From NCBI GenBank assembly GCA_963855995.1, contig OY979730.1:1736501-1800500 (forward strand): 64,000 bases of DNA. The letters are read 5' to 3'. Shown here one piece after another: positions 33,651 to 48,600 of this stretch (positions are counted from its first letter, which is position 1; every line of letters begins with the position of its first letter). Under the pieces are notes generated by a model. The model searched no databases. It was not told the DNA's origin and saw nothing but the letters and a program-made list of their open reading frames with translations. The DNA is from Muricea muricata (lineage: Eukaryota; Cnidaria; Anthozoa; Malacalcyonacea; Plexauridae). A program made the position numbers and the translations under genes.

Positions 33651-36600
33651 GTAAATATAACTGATATATTAGTTGTTTTCAGTGTTACTACAGCAACTAT
33701 TTTTTGTTTTCCATTTCACCTGCATGGCTTAATTACAGGTTCGTTCAATGTTGACGCGATTTCGTCTTCTTCGGCATGCAAAGTCATACAAGAAACGGAA
33801 GTACATATGTGAAAGCTGCATCAATTTCTAATAGCATATCTTGCCCATGTACTATTTAACACACGAGAAGCGTTCAATCATATTTAAGACACAAGGCGCA
33901 ACCGAGTGTTTCAAATATGATAAAACGCGATCGTTCGAGTGCATTAAATAAATACGTCGCATTGTAATGCAACATTAGCATGCAACATGTAAAGAGTACT
34001 AATGAACGTTACAGATTATATAGCGTGTCATCCTAATTAGCACTTTGTCAAGTATAAAGCCACCTCATAAGACCTATTATGGTTGACATGATTTGCCAAT
34101 AATCAACCGTTTCGCCAATAATCAAACGTTTCTTTTATGATAATAAGGAATTATTAATAGTATTTAAATTGTTATTAGAAAACTTGTGATTTATAGGACC
34201 AGTTTAGCCAGCATTTATGAACTAATCTTCACATGTCATGAAGTACGATTTTTGTTTAACATCTGATTAACCTTTCCTCGTGTTGCACATTGCTTGTTCC
34301 CCATACTAAAATATCATCCATTATGACTTCCACGCCCACGCCATCGAGGCCTTCAAGCAGTCGTTTCATATGTTTCTGAAAGACTTCCATTTCGGGGTAA
34401 ATATACAAACCTAAAATGATCAGGCCTTGTTGTTGGACTTTTGAAACAAAAGTCATCATTGTTTGTGATTCGTTCGTTAGAAAGCTAATTTCTGTAGTGC
34501 ATTGCCTTTCATTGTTATAACCAACCACTCACAAAGCCTGCTGGTATGGGCTGGTGGCGACCCTCACATATATTGCCAATCCACTCCTCTTTCCGATATA
34601 CCATTACACGGTGGAAAATTATGCCTCTGTAACAGGTACTTGAAAAAAGAATGCGGTAAATATAATGCTGTTTGGCCAGGTATTGGACAATATTGATGCG
34701 CCGTAATCTACTCCTAATCAGAGTTATAACAATGCTGAACAATATTGTTGATAACTAGGAGCTATGTTGCCCCAACAACATTGTTGCTTCCTGTTTTTAA
34801 CAGGATCTGACTTTTCGCTTTGTATAATGCTACCAGTTTGCGGATTTTAAAGTGGCCGCGTTGTTGTCCTAAATCGTAACTTTGTTATTTTTCGTCATAG
34901 TCCGACCGTTAGGCATAAAAAGCAAGCAAATCTTGGATTCACAAATGCGTGCTTCAAGTGAAGTACATCACTGGAGGGCGTACGATGCTAGAAAAGATGG
35001 GCAAAGGGCCTGGGTGCCATCTGTGCTTGACAATGCGTGGATTCAGGTTGATTTTCTGACTGTAGTTAGAGTAAAAAAAATACTGACCCAAGGAAGACCA
35101 GATCGCGACCATTGGGTTGAAAGATATTATGTATCCTACGTGGGTGACGGTAGTGATTTTCAGAATGTAACAGACAGTGATGGGAAATTAAAGGTAATAT
35201 ATGGTATGCTTCCAGGTATTTCTAAGAAGTGCGATGCACAAAAGTCTTCTATGAACAATCTACAATAAAAAGTGGCTCGAAAATAACATGGGTTTAAACA
35301 ATTATTGGAATATATTTAATATGGGTTTGAACAATTATTGGAATATATTTAATATGGGTTTAAACAATTATTGGAATATATTTAATATGGGTTTGAACAA
35401 TTATTAGAATATATTTAATATGGGTTTAAACAATTATTGGAATATATTTAATATAGGTTTAAACAATTATTGGAATATATGACTATCCGATGAATGACGC
35501 AATTCATCTTTTGGACAGCCGAGCTCGTAACGGTTTCAAGCATGCTCCAAGCATTTTATAGTTTTCCACATATTACTCCATTTCTTTGCAAGCATGAAAT
35601 GACATACCAATACATTTGAAGGTATACATTCTGACAATTTCCAAACGTTTCTTTCATGATTAACAGGAATTTACGGGCAATGTAGACCGCAACAGTCCTG
35701 TTGAAAATTCCTTCGCCACCTCACTTCTGAGTCGCTTGCTTCGTATTCATCTCCTGGCATATCATATCCAACCCGCCCTCAGGCTGGAAGTATATGGCTC
35801 GCACGAAGGTAATAGCTAATATAGAAACAATAGTATCACCACAAAATAGAAAATAAACAAAAGGGCAACTCGAATCGGAACCTTTGAAGTGAGAGTTAGT
35901 TACCGAGAACGAGGTCTCCTAGCGAGGTACAACTCCGAGGCGTGTCTCGAAGAAAGCATTAACTATTAAATTTTAATCGCCTTCTAAATTTTAATTGTAC
36001 TAAGCAAGACAAGGTATGCTTTTAGACATTCCTGTGGGATAAGCACGATGCTAGCTAGGATAATGAAATTTTTAAAATGGAAAAACTTGAATCGATATAC
36101 TTTTTAATTTTAGGAAACCTTGTCGATATACTTTTTAATTTTAGGAGACCGGAAAGTCCATAAGACAAATTTTCTTTTTTTGCGCTTGTGCTTGCGTCTT
36201 AGCAATGACGTGATCAAGAATTAGAGCTATAAAGGCTACGTGCATGAAACTTACAACAACGCAACAGAATAGTCCAAACTTTTATTAATTCACGACCGCG
36301 CTATAGTTGTTGTAATATTATATATTACAACAGAATAGTTCTAAGAATACGTTTCCTAGTCTAAACTGGGTGGACTTGGAAAAATCACACTATTCACACA
36401 TATAATACTAGAAGAAAAAATTATCTGCATCTACCGAAACCAAAGCTTAGTCTAGGCAAAAGAACTTTCAGATTCTCTGGGACATTTTTTTACAATGCAC
36501 TTCCGAGCAGAACAAAGAATGCTACAAGTTTGTCAAATTTTAAGCATCGTATCAAAAATCATTGTTTCTAGGCTAGTATGTAATTGTATTCCATATGTAA

Positions 36601-39600
36601 TAGTTTTTAAAATAAAGTTTTCTATCTCTCTATCCCTCAAGCTGGTATAATAGCTTTGAAGTCCTATAACCATTCAGTCTTTATAATGATGTCATATGAT
36701 TCTGATTGTTAATTTAAAAACGAGTGACAACTTTCATCTTACTAACAAATAGACCAGATGCATATGGCAACACAAGCTATATAAAAGTGGAGCCACGTTA
36801 TGAATTTAAGTGAGACGTCTGTATGCCTTCATTCTGTGACAATCTTAGTAATAGTCTCATTCTTTTCTTTTCAGCATGCTTTCATGCAAAATACCTTGGA
36901 GTATCAAACCATGAAATAATATCAGACAGTCAAATGTTTGCAGGCACAGATTTAAGACCGAACTTTATCGCTCGATCTGGTCGATTGAACTTTAGTGAAG
37001 CATGGGCAGCAGAATCAAATGAACACGTGGATCACTGGCTCGGTGTTGATTTCCTCAATTTTGTGAAAATTTCTAGTATTTTAACACAAGGATTACGTCG
37101 TTCTACTACTGATTATTGGACGAAGTCATACAAAGTTTCCTCGTCAACTGATGGAATCAACTACGAATTCTACAAGGAGTTGGGCAATGTATGTTAAAAT
37201 AAATATTCGAAAAATTTTCAAAATAATAGACACTCTATACTTTATAATCTAGACCAACATTTCGAAGAAATACAACAGTTGCGCGGTCTTACAGGGAGCG
37301 GGGACGCACATTCATAATTTCGTTTAAAATCGATTCTTTTTCTGGTCTATGCGACCACGATTTCTGCGCAATCTTCAAAAAAGTTGTCGGAAGAATAGGG
37401 TAAACCGAGCAAAAAAAATAAGTGGGTTAAGAACCACCAGCCTGAAATATATTGTCCTGTGAAGTTTGCGAACTTTCTATACGTTTGTATTACGTCGAAA
37501 TATGCTATCACTTTTTCGCGCGTAACACAAAAGTGTACAAAATTCGCAAACTTCACAGAGCAATATTTTACACATTTTACAATATTCTACGACCAAACTT
37601 CAAAACTTTAGTACCAGTTATATAGGAATCACGTCAACTTGAATTCAAAATTAACTGCCGTATTCCTCAAAATTACGACAGTTAATTTCTCTACAGTGCC
37701 AGATTAACATGAATCTAGTTTTTCATATCTCTGAGAATGGTTCAGAAATAAAAAACCCTTCATGGCAGTGAAATCAGTGTAATGACGAGTGCAGATATTA
37801 CTTCGTAAGACAGAAACTTTAAACAAAAAATACAAGTGAAAATGATTACGAATCTACAGAAAACATCGATATAATAATATGTTTGTTAACGTTAGTTGAA
37901 ACGCTGATTGAAAAGTAATAATTTTGATAGCCGAGGAGTATTAATTAGGCATTGCCATACAGCCATATTGGTATCAATGACCAGGTAAAATTAGCTTGGA
38001 TATCCTTCTATGGATGTGCCCACGACATTTCCACGTTGTTCCGTCGTTCAGAAGTTCGGTAATTAGGGGGCCCATATTCATATATTCGGATTCTGCCTCA
38101 TTAATGTTCATGTATGCAAACCGTAAAACAATCAATTTTAAAAATAAATTGATTTTCTACGGTTTTTATATAGAGATTACTGCATGGTTGGCGAGTGCGT
38201 ACGATTTTTATGCACGAGTTGTGAAAGATTTTTAAAAGATTTTTAGGGGGAAGAATGTCTCCTTTTAACCTTTGTATTCTCTGTGCTGAAGGTACGTCAT
38301 ATTTTTAGCGGCCATGTGAATGGCCCACTTGAGCAACAAATGCTTTACATTTCTATTATCGGATGTACAATCTTCGTTTTTTTTGCGTTTTAAGGCGAAA
38401 GCTTGGTAAAAATCAGTTTTTTAACAAAAACTACGTCCATTCATTCGTTGAGTGGGGCCATTCAACATGGTTGCAGCTCTCAAATTATGACATATTTCCG
38501 GCTTCAATTTTTATTTCGAATTACAATGCACTATCCAGTCTTTATACATATCAATGTTATCATCTAATACAGAAATTATATTTTACTAGGTAAAGAACTT
38601 TTCCGGAAATTCCGACGCCAATACTGTTGTGGAAAATTATTTTTCTTCAGTTATTTTTGCGCGATTTGTTCGCGTACATGCACTCTCATCAAAGGGAATG
38701 ACTAAAATGCGGGTTGACTATAAAGGATGTCAGTCTATGGGTGAGTAAATCCTTAAGGCCGAAACACATGAGGCGAAAAATCGCTGCAACACGTTGCCAC
38801 AACAAATCGCTTCATATGTACAGTCAAGCGACAAGTCATATGCGCTCATTTAAGCGATAGGCTGCAGTTAACAATAGTTCTCATTGGTTAATAATATTTT
38901 GTCGCCGCGACAGAATTTTTGATTTTGTGCGACATGTTGCAGCGACAAAAATTCTGTCACGGCAACAAATTTTCGATAAAATTCTACTGTTTACACAATG
39001 AAATTTGTGGCTGCGACTCGCAACTAAAAGTATCAGCCTGCATATTTCAGGCAGAACTCAGCTGTGTTCGTAGGAGTCCATGCAGTTAACCACTCGGCAT
39101 ATCAATATTATTATAAATAATAACAACAAGAAATATTCTTTGCTCATTTGAAACAGCTTTTGAAATAACTAACAAAACATGTTACAGATTTTCATATCTT
39201 GTTTCATTCGTGAGATATTTCGGCTCAAACACACCAGGTGTCTGCCATCTTGGATTTTGGAAGATAAGCTTTTTCTATTTTTCTATTTTTCAATTTTTCA
39301 ATTTTTCAATTTTTATGTTTTTTCAATTCACAAGTAAGATCACACTTTGAGTAAAAGCATTTTAGCGTTCTATTGTTTGTCCTTACTTTATTACGGGCAA
39401 TTATTCAAGTCTTATTCCACTTGTGACGCCATGTAACGAGTTCAAGAATTTATCCAAGATGGCGGAAGCTCGTATGTTTCAATCAAAATATCTCAAAAAA
39501 CAAGCAAGGTATGTAAAAGCTGTAACAGGCTTTGTTTTGAAAGGTCTTCCACATGAGCAAAGATTTTTTTTGGTAACCAAAAGTGAGTCCTATCAAGATG

Positions 39601-42600
39601 TCAACAGACTTGCTGCAATTGTTGCGTTCTTAATTTTGACTGATGCGAAGGATGCAGCTCAACATTTTCCACCATTTTTAATATTCTATTATATAATACC
39701 TCATTAAATTTTGGTCGTTTAATTGGTTGATTATGGTCACGTGATATGAAATAAAAAGTTCTATTTTCGAAGAGTGCAATGGAAAACGTTCCATTGCACT
39801 CCTAGGAGTGCAATAGTATTTTCCATTGCACTCTCACAATTCCCATCCGTCAAAAAGCTCTTCGTACGGTCTTCGTAGTTTACTTTAGGCTGGTTTCGGT
39901 CTTGAGATGAATGCGAAATAATCCAAATACTAAAATAGGACTCAAATGCGTGTTGTTTTGAAAAACAATAGTCTGGTATTATATAAAACAAATAATGAAT
40001 ATTTTTAGTCGTGCAATAGTAAGAATATTTTCATTCGGTGACAGTCATTGTGTAACAATAGAACGGTAAAAATAGTTGAGGAGGTTGAGCAACGTCCTTT
40101 GCAATTCAGCTCAGCTCTTAGCATGAAAAAGATGAATGGCATAAAATCCCTTGTCCCTAACCCTACCCATAGCCACATTACTTCACTAACACACCACAAA
40201 TGTCCTCCAGAGATTAACGGAGGACGACTTACGAGCTAGGGTACATTACCTTTTAGAAAGCCGAACTGCGTGTGTCGATCCTGTACCTCTTGGTATGAGG
40301 GATCGTGTTATTCTCGACAGGCAATTAAGTGCATCGTCTTCAAAACAGACAGGTCAACCTAAGAATGGCAGATGCGGTTTTAATAAAACATCTAACGAAG
40401 ACGGGGGATGGATGTCCGCTTCATGGGATGAAGAACCATGGTTTATGGTCGACTTTCTGTCTAACGTTACACTCACTGACATTCAATTGGATAAACCGGA
40501 TATGGATCCGGACAATTATGTTGTAAAGTATGAAATCGATTATGGCAGCGATGGCGTCGCGTTTGAGCGCTATGAAGATGCGAATAATAAGGTGATGTAG
40601 AGATGTAAAGAAACTCATGTTCCGAAGAGAAGTCTGTCTAAAAAATTCATTGTTAAAGAAATGTTTACCTGGATTTCTGCCCTTAGAAATGTACTTTCTT
40701 TTAAAAAGTTGTTTATCGTCTAAAGAAAACAAAATGGCTTTTAACTACCGTTTACCCAGGGTTAAATGAAGCGTTAAATGATCAGGAGGTACTGAAATAA
40801 GTTATGTAAAATATTTAGTGTAAAATATTTCATGATTTCATGTAAAATATCTAACAATTAGATTACGGGCTCGAGATTTCTATGCAGTGATAGTTGACGA
40901 GGGCGAATCCCGAATCAGCTATCATCTAATAGAAATCGAGAGCGAGTAATCTAATTGTTTTAGTAGAATCTGAGAACCAACATGAAAGATTCAACAAAAC
41001 AATTGATATTTTAAAGCAATCCTTTAAAAAGAAATCTCTACGAAGATGATGATTTCGCTATTCGCTATCTATCGAGGAATTAATACTGACAGCAAGTAGA
41101 GTAGCCAATCAAATTACAGCATTTGCAATAGTATACTAGTATGATTCTACTAAATCTTTTTATTGATCAATAATATTGAAATCATTTTAACTTTGGTTGT
41201 TTTGTTTTGTTGTCTCACCTAAGGATCATTTTACGTTTCGTTTTGGTCACAAATGGACAATTTCGTCAATGAAAACGAGCCAAATGGCTTGGTTCAAGCC
41301 AAACAAGCTAAAACGGTAGTCTTAGGTTGATGATCATTCCTGTTTTTAACATTTGAGATTAGATCTACTAAGGTGCTAACTTTGATCTAGTGTTTTTACA
41401 TTTAATAGAACGCCATTTTACGTGGTTTGAAGAGATTTTATCCACCAATACTTGCTCGGTTTGTTCGAGTTCACATGACAACGTGCAAGGGCACATGTGG
41501 CATGAGAGCGGAATTTTACGGATGTCACCAAGGTGCGAAAACATTCTCCTCTTCCACATCGATATGCATCCAGACGAGATATTGTATTGTAACTAGGTAA
41601 TCTGAAAATACGGAAACGTACTGGCACTAGTTGTCAAATAGAAATCCATTTTTCGAGCCAAACTAGCAAATTTCTCATTAAGTATAATTTACTTCGGTTC
41701 CAAATTTCTGGTGGACTTATAACTTCCTTACTGAACATAACTTTCCAAACTGAAACCGTTAAATATTTTATATATAGGATCAGCTTCCTTTTAAAACGTA
41801 AACGTTTGTCTTACAACGAAAACTTTTCATCTTGCACTAAAAATCTGTATAGCACTCCCAGCTCAAGCGGGGTGAACGCACGTGGTGTTGTTGAAAACCA
41901 CACCCATTTTCTTTTGTTCTTAATCGGTTTTGGTTTTGTGAGTAAGACCAGATTCTAAAAGTTTGGTGGCGGTATTTGAATATTTTCAGGGGATCCGGAA
42001 AGCGGGGCTGAAAATTCAAAACCCGGTTCGGGTCTTGAACGCAAATTCAAAACCCGGGTCAAGTCTTGAATTTTAATTCAAAACTCGTTTGTTTACGAAT
42101 TAAAATGTGGTATTAGCGGAGTATAAAAATATCCATAAAATGTCAAGACGCAGGCAACACAACAAACGTTTACTCAAAATAAACATAACAAACACACGAG
42201 CACAGCAACTTTTAAATTATTGAATTGACATTAAAACTAATATTTACGTTTATTGACTTATCACCACTGATCCTTTGGGGTGAACTTTGATCTACGTCTT
42301 TTTTAATTTCCACACAGTTTTTGTCTGGAGTTTCACATCGTTCTTGTTCCTTAATTTTCTTAGACTTAGTTGCATTCACACCATACAAAATATCAGACAC
42401 TTGAACTTCTTGTTCACTTGAAGCTCTCTTGTATGCTCTCATAGCAATGCAACAGCACACTTATCCTTGTACCTTGTTGATTTTGGCACACAATCATCTA
42501 TCTTTGCTCGAACTTCAGTCTCTGATACTGGAGCCGCAAAGCGATCGAAACCAGTTGCACTTGGCTGCTCTTCGACTTCGTTTATATCGCCAGCTGACGC

Positions 42601-45600
42601 CCAAATATCTTTATCTGGCGCCAATGTGTCCTCACACAAGACGACAAGTGTAAGAAAAGTTCTTTTTCGTTGTGGACTTGACTGGGTAATATACATTTCG
42701 GGATAAGAATTGCCGGACGCCATTACTGCTTCATCTAAATTCAAAACTAGTGCAAACCTATGGCGTTGACGATTTACTTCTGTTATGCAAATATTGTCGC
42801 GTCAATATTTGTTTTCAATAAACAATGAATTTCTGAAGCGTGAAGAATGATAATAATTTCAAATTTGCATGCACACAATAAATTGTCGAGCTAGCTATAC
42901 GCCACAGCGAATCAAGCAATCCATTGTGTCCGGTAACGATCGAAATTGTAAGGTAATCACTCGCGTTTATCGTCTAATAAACAAAAGCCAGCCAAAACCT
43001 CTTAAGAACAAAAGAAAATGGGTGTGGTTGGTATATAAACAACATAACAACCTCGTGCTCGGTCTTTCATTGAAATTCAATGAAAGACCTCCCATTCGGT
43101 TGTTTTCCTATATATAAAATTCAATCATGAAACAGGGTTGGTAGATTGCCTGCATAAATAAGCCAAATTTTTAACAATGCCCATTGTTTTCCTTTGTATT
43201 TGCCTTTTCTTCTCTTTGTTATTTTGATGGTACTAATGACGGTTTGGCTTATTTATTCATAAAATCTACCAACCCTGTCATGAAATTGCCTCTACACAAC
43301 TAATTTGAACATAGGCGCCCCAATCATATGGGCCAAATTTACTGTGTAGTTTCAGTAATATACAGACATCAGTGCGTACATAAACACACTCCGTAAGTTC
43401 TTGGATTATACTTAAAAACGTACGATGTATGTTTGTGTGTGCACTGATTTCTATATGAAACTAGACAGTGAATTGGGCGCCTGCGGTTTAAACAGCCTGT
43501 TCAGGGTTGATGAAATCAGCATTGAAAAATGTTTTGTTGCAAATGTTATTCATTAGTATACTCATATAGGTGAAAAAAACTTCACTACTCTGATTGGTTG
43601 CCCTAGTGATGATTAGGACGCAATAATCACCTAAGCGCGTTTTCTTCAAGATGGCCACCAGCCGTTTTGAAACCTGAAACGTATTTTTGTCATTTTGAGA
43701 CTTCGTCTCGGTGAATATTCACCAATAATCAGTTCGCTTTCGGCGAACAATCGTTAGATATTGTCAAAAGTATTGTTCAGTATTGTTACACTTGATCGCG
43801 GGCTAATTTAGGCTCAATGAAGTGATGCTGAACAATATTGTTGACAGCACTGAAGAATGCTGGCAACAAAATATGGTTCATCAAACCTATAGTGTTTTAA
43901 TCAGCCCAACACGTCCTGTTCAGTATACAGCTATTTCAATTGAGGTTGTCCTTCCTAAATCGTAAACTGTGAACTATGAGCTCGCAAGGGATGATATATT
44001 ATTGTTGATTTAGGCGCTGGTATCCAGGCAATTACCTTTGTAGCGAGCAGATTTGTCGTCATAAGTTTCCTTGATATATTTCAAAGAAATAATTTCGAGC
44101 TTAACGGTGAAAATAAGCAATCACCCATCCTCACTTGCGCGTTCATAGCCCACAGGTTACGCCACAGGCATCCCAGCGCACGTTACGTCATTGCTTTTGA
44201 AAGGACAACCTTAATTGAATTACTGTACATGGCTATCATTGACCATAGAATGTCCATGACGAATCATTTGACGACTTGTGACGGATAACTATGAGGCTAT
44301 ATTATGACGTCCAACAGAAATTTCTTGTTTGTAATCTGTTGAAGCATCTCATTATTTCTCTCTCTCTTTGCAGCGCCCACAAACCCGCGACCACTTGGTA
44401 TGGAAGACAAGACAATTTTGGACAGCCAAATTACGGCTTCAAGTGAAAATGATTATCAATCTGCAGCACAATTTGCGAGGCTTCACGTTCAAAAGACATC
44501 GTTTACGACCGGGTCTTGGTTTGGTCTTGACGAGGAGGAACCTTGGCTTCAAGTCGATTTTGTCAAGTATACAAAGATTACAGCTATAGAAACGCAAGGG
44601 AGTGCGGGCAAGCCAAAATATACCAAAACCTATACAGTTTTTTATAGCAACGACGAGGAAAACTTTCGAGCCTACGAAGAATTTGGTGTCAAAAAGGTAC
44701 AAATATACTTTCAATTCAATTAACTCATATTAAAAAATTATTAATGTTTATGAGTGCAATGGTACGAACATTTCCATGAGGTGAGAAAAGGGAATATTCT
44801 ATCTTTCACCACTGAAAATGTTGGGTAACCCCCTGTCCCCACCCCTCTCCGCACTCAACGTTCCCTTTGTCAGCAAAACTTACGACGTTGACCGTAAGAA
44901 ATTGGATTACTCAATGCCAGACAAATAGCATTGAAGATTCTGCAGAAAAATATAACAATGCGAAAAAATATCTTCAGAATTTCTCAACCGCCGTAAAAAT
45001 AGCTGACACTGTTACTCCAAATGGCGGTTAGAAATCCAGCGAACTGGGGCCGGTTTTATAAAACTCTAAATAACTTTTTTACTCACTGTTTTGCAGTTAA
45101 ATAGTGATTAAGTACAAAATACGTTGTTCTGATTGGTTGAGGTTTCCTCTAATCATAGTTAAATTTAATCACTTTTTTACACAACCGGCCCCAGCACGCC
45201 TGAATTTTCAAACGTTTTCCGTTCGCCATGTTAATTTGGACTAGTATCTATTTATCGGCAACATCTTTGTACGTCGACAACGTGATGCCAACGTTATTCG
45301 GACGTTGTTTTACAAACGTTGGTAGAACATTAGAAAGCGGACGTCGATACAACGACCAACCACAGTTGCATGAATATTTGTATCATGATTATTAATCTCA
45401 GTATCGCCTTATAAGGCGGGGGTACACATGGATTTTCATGTCAGAAGCTAAATTTTTTTCTGCATTTTATGGGGCTGTAATTTATGCATTTTTTTTAAAA
45501 GAATCCAGTTTATAAGACCCCTCACAAAGCATGTTAGTATTGGTTGGTGGCGACACTTTATAACCACTGCAATTCTGCCCGCTGAGATTCGTTAGCTCAC

Positions 45601-48600
45601 CGAGACAAGGCTTAATATCTAGTTATACTTTAACTAGGTATTCCTAGCAAACGTGAACAGGAAAACAGTGGTTCGCGTCAAGCTTTCCAATACTATCCTA
45701 GCCAAGTATATTCGTATATACCCAGTCACGTGGAAAATTAATCCAGCTTTGAGGGTGGAATTCATTGGTGCTTATGTCGGTGAGTATCTACAGTCTCAAG
45801 CTTGCAAGCATCTGCTTCGATGAAGATTTAGCTCTTTCCAAATCAATCAACAAAGTTCGCTACTGCTGCTGCTGCTGCTATCATAGTGATTGTTTGCTAT
45901 TGTTCTTCAACGAATGACAGTAGATCGTGATCGCAAATCACATTCATTGTCGTTGAAGCCTGGGGATGCGATGGCCAAAGGTTGAAGAAATAGTAACATA
46001 AAATTAAGGGCAATTTGGACATAAAATTAAGGCCTCGGTTTGGGTTATCTGCCTCAGCCTTTGGCAGATAACACAAACCTCTGCCTTAATAATTCCTCAT
46101 ATCCTGCTCGACCTCATTCAATAATTGTTTAATGTATAATCACGGCCGTGCAGCACATTTTTCCCGTTGTTGTTGTTTCTGATGCTGTTCTTGTTGATGT
46201 CGTTATTGTTGCCGTATTGTTGTTACTTCTGTTACTTTTCTTGTTATGCAGTTGTATTCTACTCGTTTTTGCGCTGTCTAAATTTCATGTCTATACTTTA
46301 CTGTTTAAGACACCAACGATTGTAAGGACACAGAAGCACTAGGAATGTCAAATAGCCTGGTAAGCGACGACCAAATATCAGCATCCAGCGAGAAAGACAA
46401 TGTGGGGCTGGCAAGAAGTGCGAGGCTTTATGATCAAACAGGATGGATGCCCCATGACTCTGATCAAAAGCCATGGCTTCAAATAGACCTATTAATCATT
46501 ACGAAATTAACCCTGATCGAGACACAAGGTCAGAACACACTTGCACCCGACGGACGGCTGGTAAAGAATTACACTTTGGCGTACACGATCAAAGCAGGAA
46601 CAAGTTTTACGGATTACGAGGATGAAAGCGGAAAAATTAAGGTCAGTAGCTATGTACTCACGAAAGGGGTTGAGTGATGAATGAAGCAAAATACATATTG
46701 GTCGAAATCGATGTATCCGTCAATCAAATTAGTTATGTAATACTAGAAACCCATTTTCACCAGGGAATGCTTGCAGTCTAGCAATACGTATCTCATGTGA
46801 TTGACATACACATCGATTTCGACCGGTGGGAATTTTGCGCTGTGTGGGCAACGCGTATTTCATTTCTTTTTGTGTCGGCTGCTGTTCCACATTTTATCAA
46901 CTCCTTTCCTTCAGTCTACGATTTAAAAACGCCGTTGCCTAATTTCAGCATCATTCCACAGTCTTTTAAAAGGCAAACGCGGAAAAGGATTGCTTTGCTA
47001 AAAGTTTCCTTTGTTGCAGAGTTTTAAAGGAAATAACCACACAAATGTTACAGTGAAGCATTACCTCTACCCTCGCATTATCGCAAGAATACTTCGTCTA
47101 AACATCGGAAAGTGCGCCTTCACAGGATGCTGTATGAGAATTGAGTTGTTCGGATGTTATGAAGGTAGAGTACTTAACTGTAACTTTTTCCAGATATCAT
47201 GTTGACCCGAAAACACCGAAAATTACTGGCACTAGTTGCAAAATAAAAACTCATTTTTCGATCCAAATTACTAAATTCCTCATGAAATATAGCCCAGTCT
47301 ACGCCGGTTCCCAATTTCTGGTAGATTTTCTTTACTTAACATGATTACTAAGTTCGAACAAGTTTCATAAAGGAAAATATAAGACTCATATAAGTAATTA
47401 GAAGCAACAAATTAAAATAGATTTCCCATGGATTTATTACGCACAGTAAGAGCTGGTTCGACCGACCGTGAGCAAATGGGCTGGAACTAGCAACCATTTT
47501 GCTGTTTTTAATTCAGTTATATCTTTTTTTTGTAAAATTAGCTAAAACTTTGTAATAGTGTTTAGTAAAAAGCAAATTTCTAATATAAATTTGGGAATAA
47601 AGTGAAGTAGATTGAAACGGATATTGAGACATGGTGTCAATCCTTCCCGTGTTTTTTGATTACCTGGCTTTGACTTTATATGTGTGTTTCACAAGAGGCT
47701 GTTTGTATGGCATATAGTCTGACTTTTGAAGATATATGTCATAAAATTTGAGATATGTTGCGATACATTGATTAACTATCTATGTTGGGGTAGTTTTATG
47801 CAAAAATCTTATTAAATGCCTGTTGAATTAACTTCGAATTAATCAATTAATAGGATTTTTAGTTTAGCCAACTGTTCCCTTATGCTTACACAACCTAGTC
47901 CAATAAATTTTTTAATAAACCTGGCAAAATATAATATAGATAATGTGTTCTAATTTTTGTAAGTAAACCTCAAAACCATGTAAAATGCTATTTACTATGT
48001 ATGTCCCTGTGCTTTTCATGTAGAATGCCCGAAGCCGCAGAAAATGGGACTGGAAAATGGTGGCATTAAAGATGATCAAATATATGTCAGCAGCAAGAAG
48101 AGTTCTGCGTCTGCTTCAAGATATGGACGCCTTGGTACGAAAGCAGTATTGGGTGTAAACTTTGGAGGCTGGATGCCGAGTATCAAGCAAGGCTCATATT
48201 TCATTGTCGACTTCCTAAACAAACTTAAAATTACTGGTGTGATAACGCAGGGACGTGATGGTCACGATAACTGGATGAAGACGTTTAAGTTACAGTTCAG
48301 CGTTGCTCATGGTTCTTTGCACTGGTTTCAGGAGTCAGGAAAGCCTAAGGTTAATGTTTAACAGATTTATTTCTTTTTTGTGTGTGTGTCTGTACTGTAA
48401 TAGATCACAGATGATAATTCAATCAGGCTCTTGGAACTTTAATTTTCACAACAGATTTTCGTGTTTTTAAACTTAAAGACATGAAAAAAGTATCTAGTTT
48501 TTCTTCCTCTAGACATCTAAAATACCGACGACGTTTAATTATATACAATTATATACAATTTGAAACTCGATTAGGGGTTATATACAATTTGAAACTCGAT

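Larger units (their letters stand above)
41533..44373. other. Receptor intron 8, dense with transposons
   Basis: This 2.8-kb intron holds four separately listed elements (41870-43060, 43133-43277, 43313-43482, 43944-44210), plus sequence near 43560-43760 related to the TMEM232-intron repeat. No exon is seen. Confidence 0.6.

Noticed and set aside
34400-34528. Upstream part of the reverse-transcriptase ORF
   Set aside because: Residues before EVFQKHM do not resemble polymerase; the region looks like a different dispersed repeat shared with 59150-59290.
39423-39707. 94-residue ORF inside receptor intron 6
   Set aside because: No recognisable family, surrounded by low-complexity and palindromic repeats; probably old mobile-element sequence.
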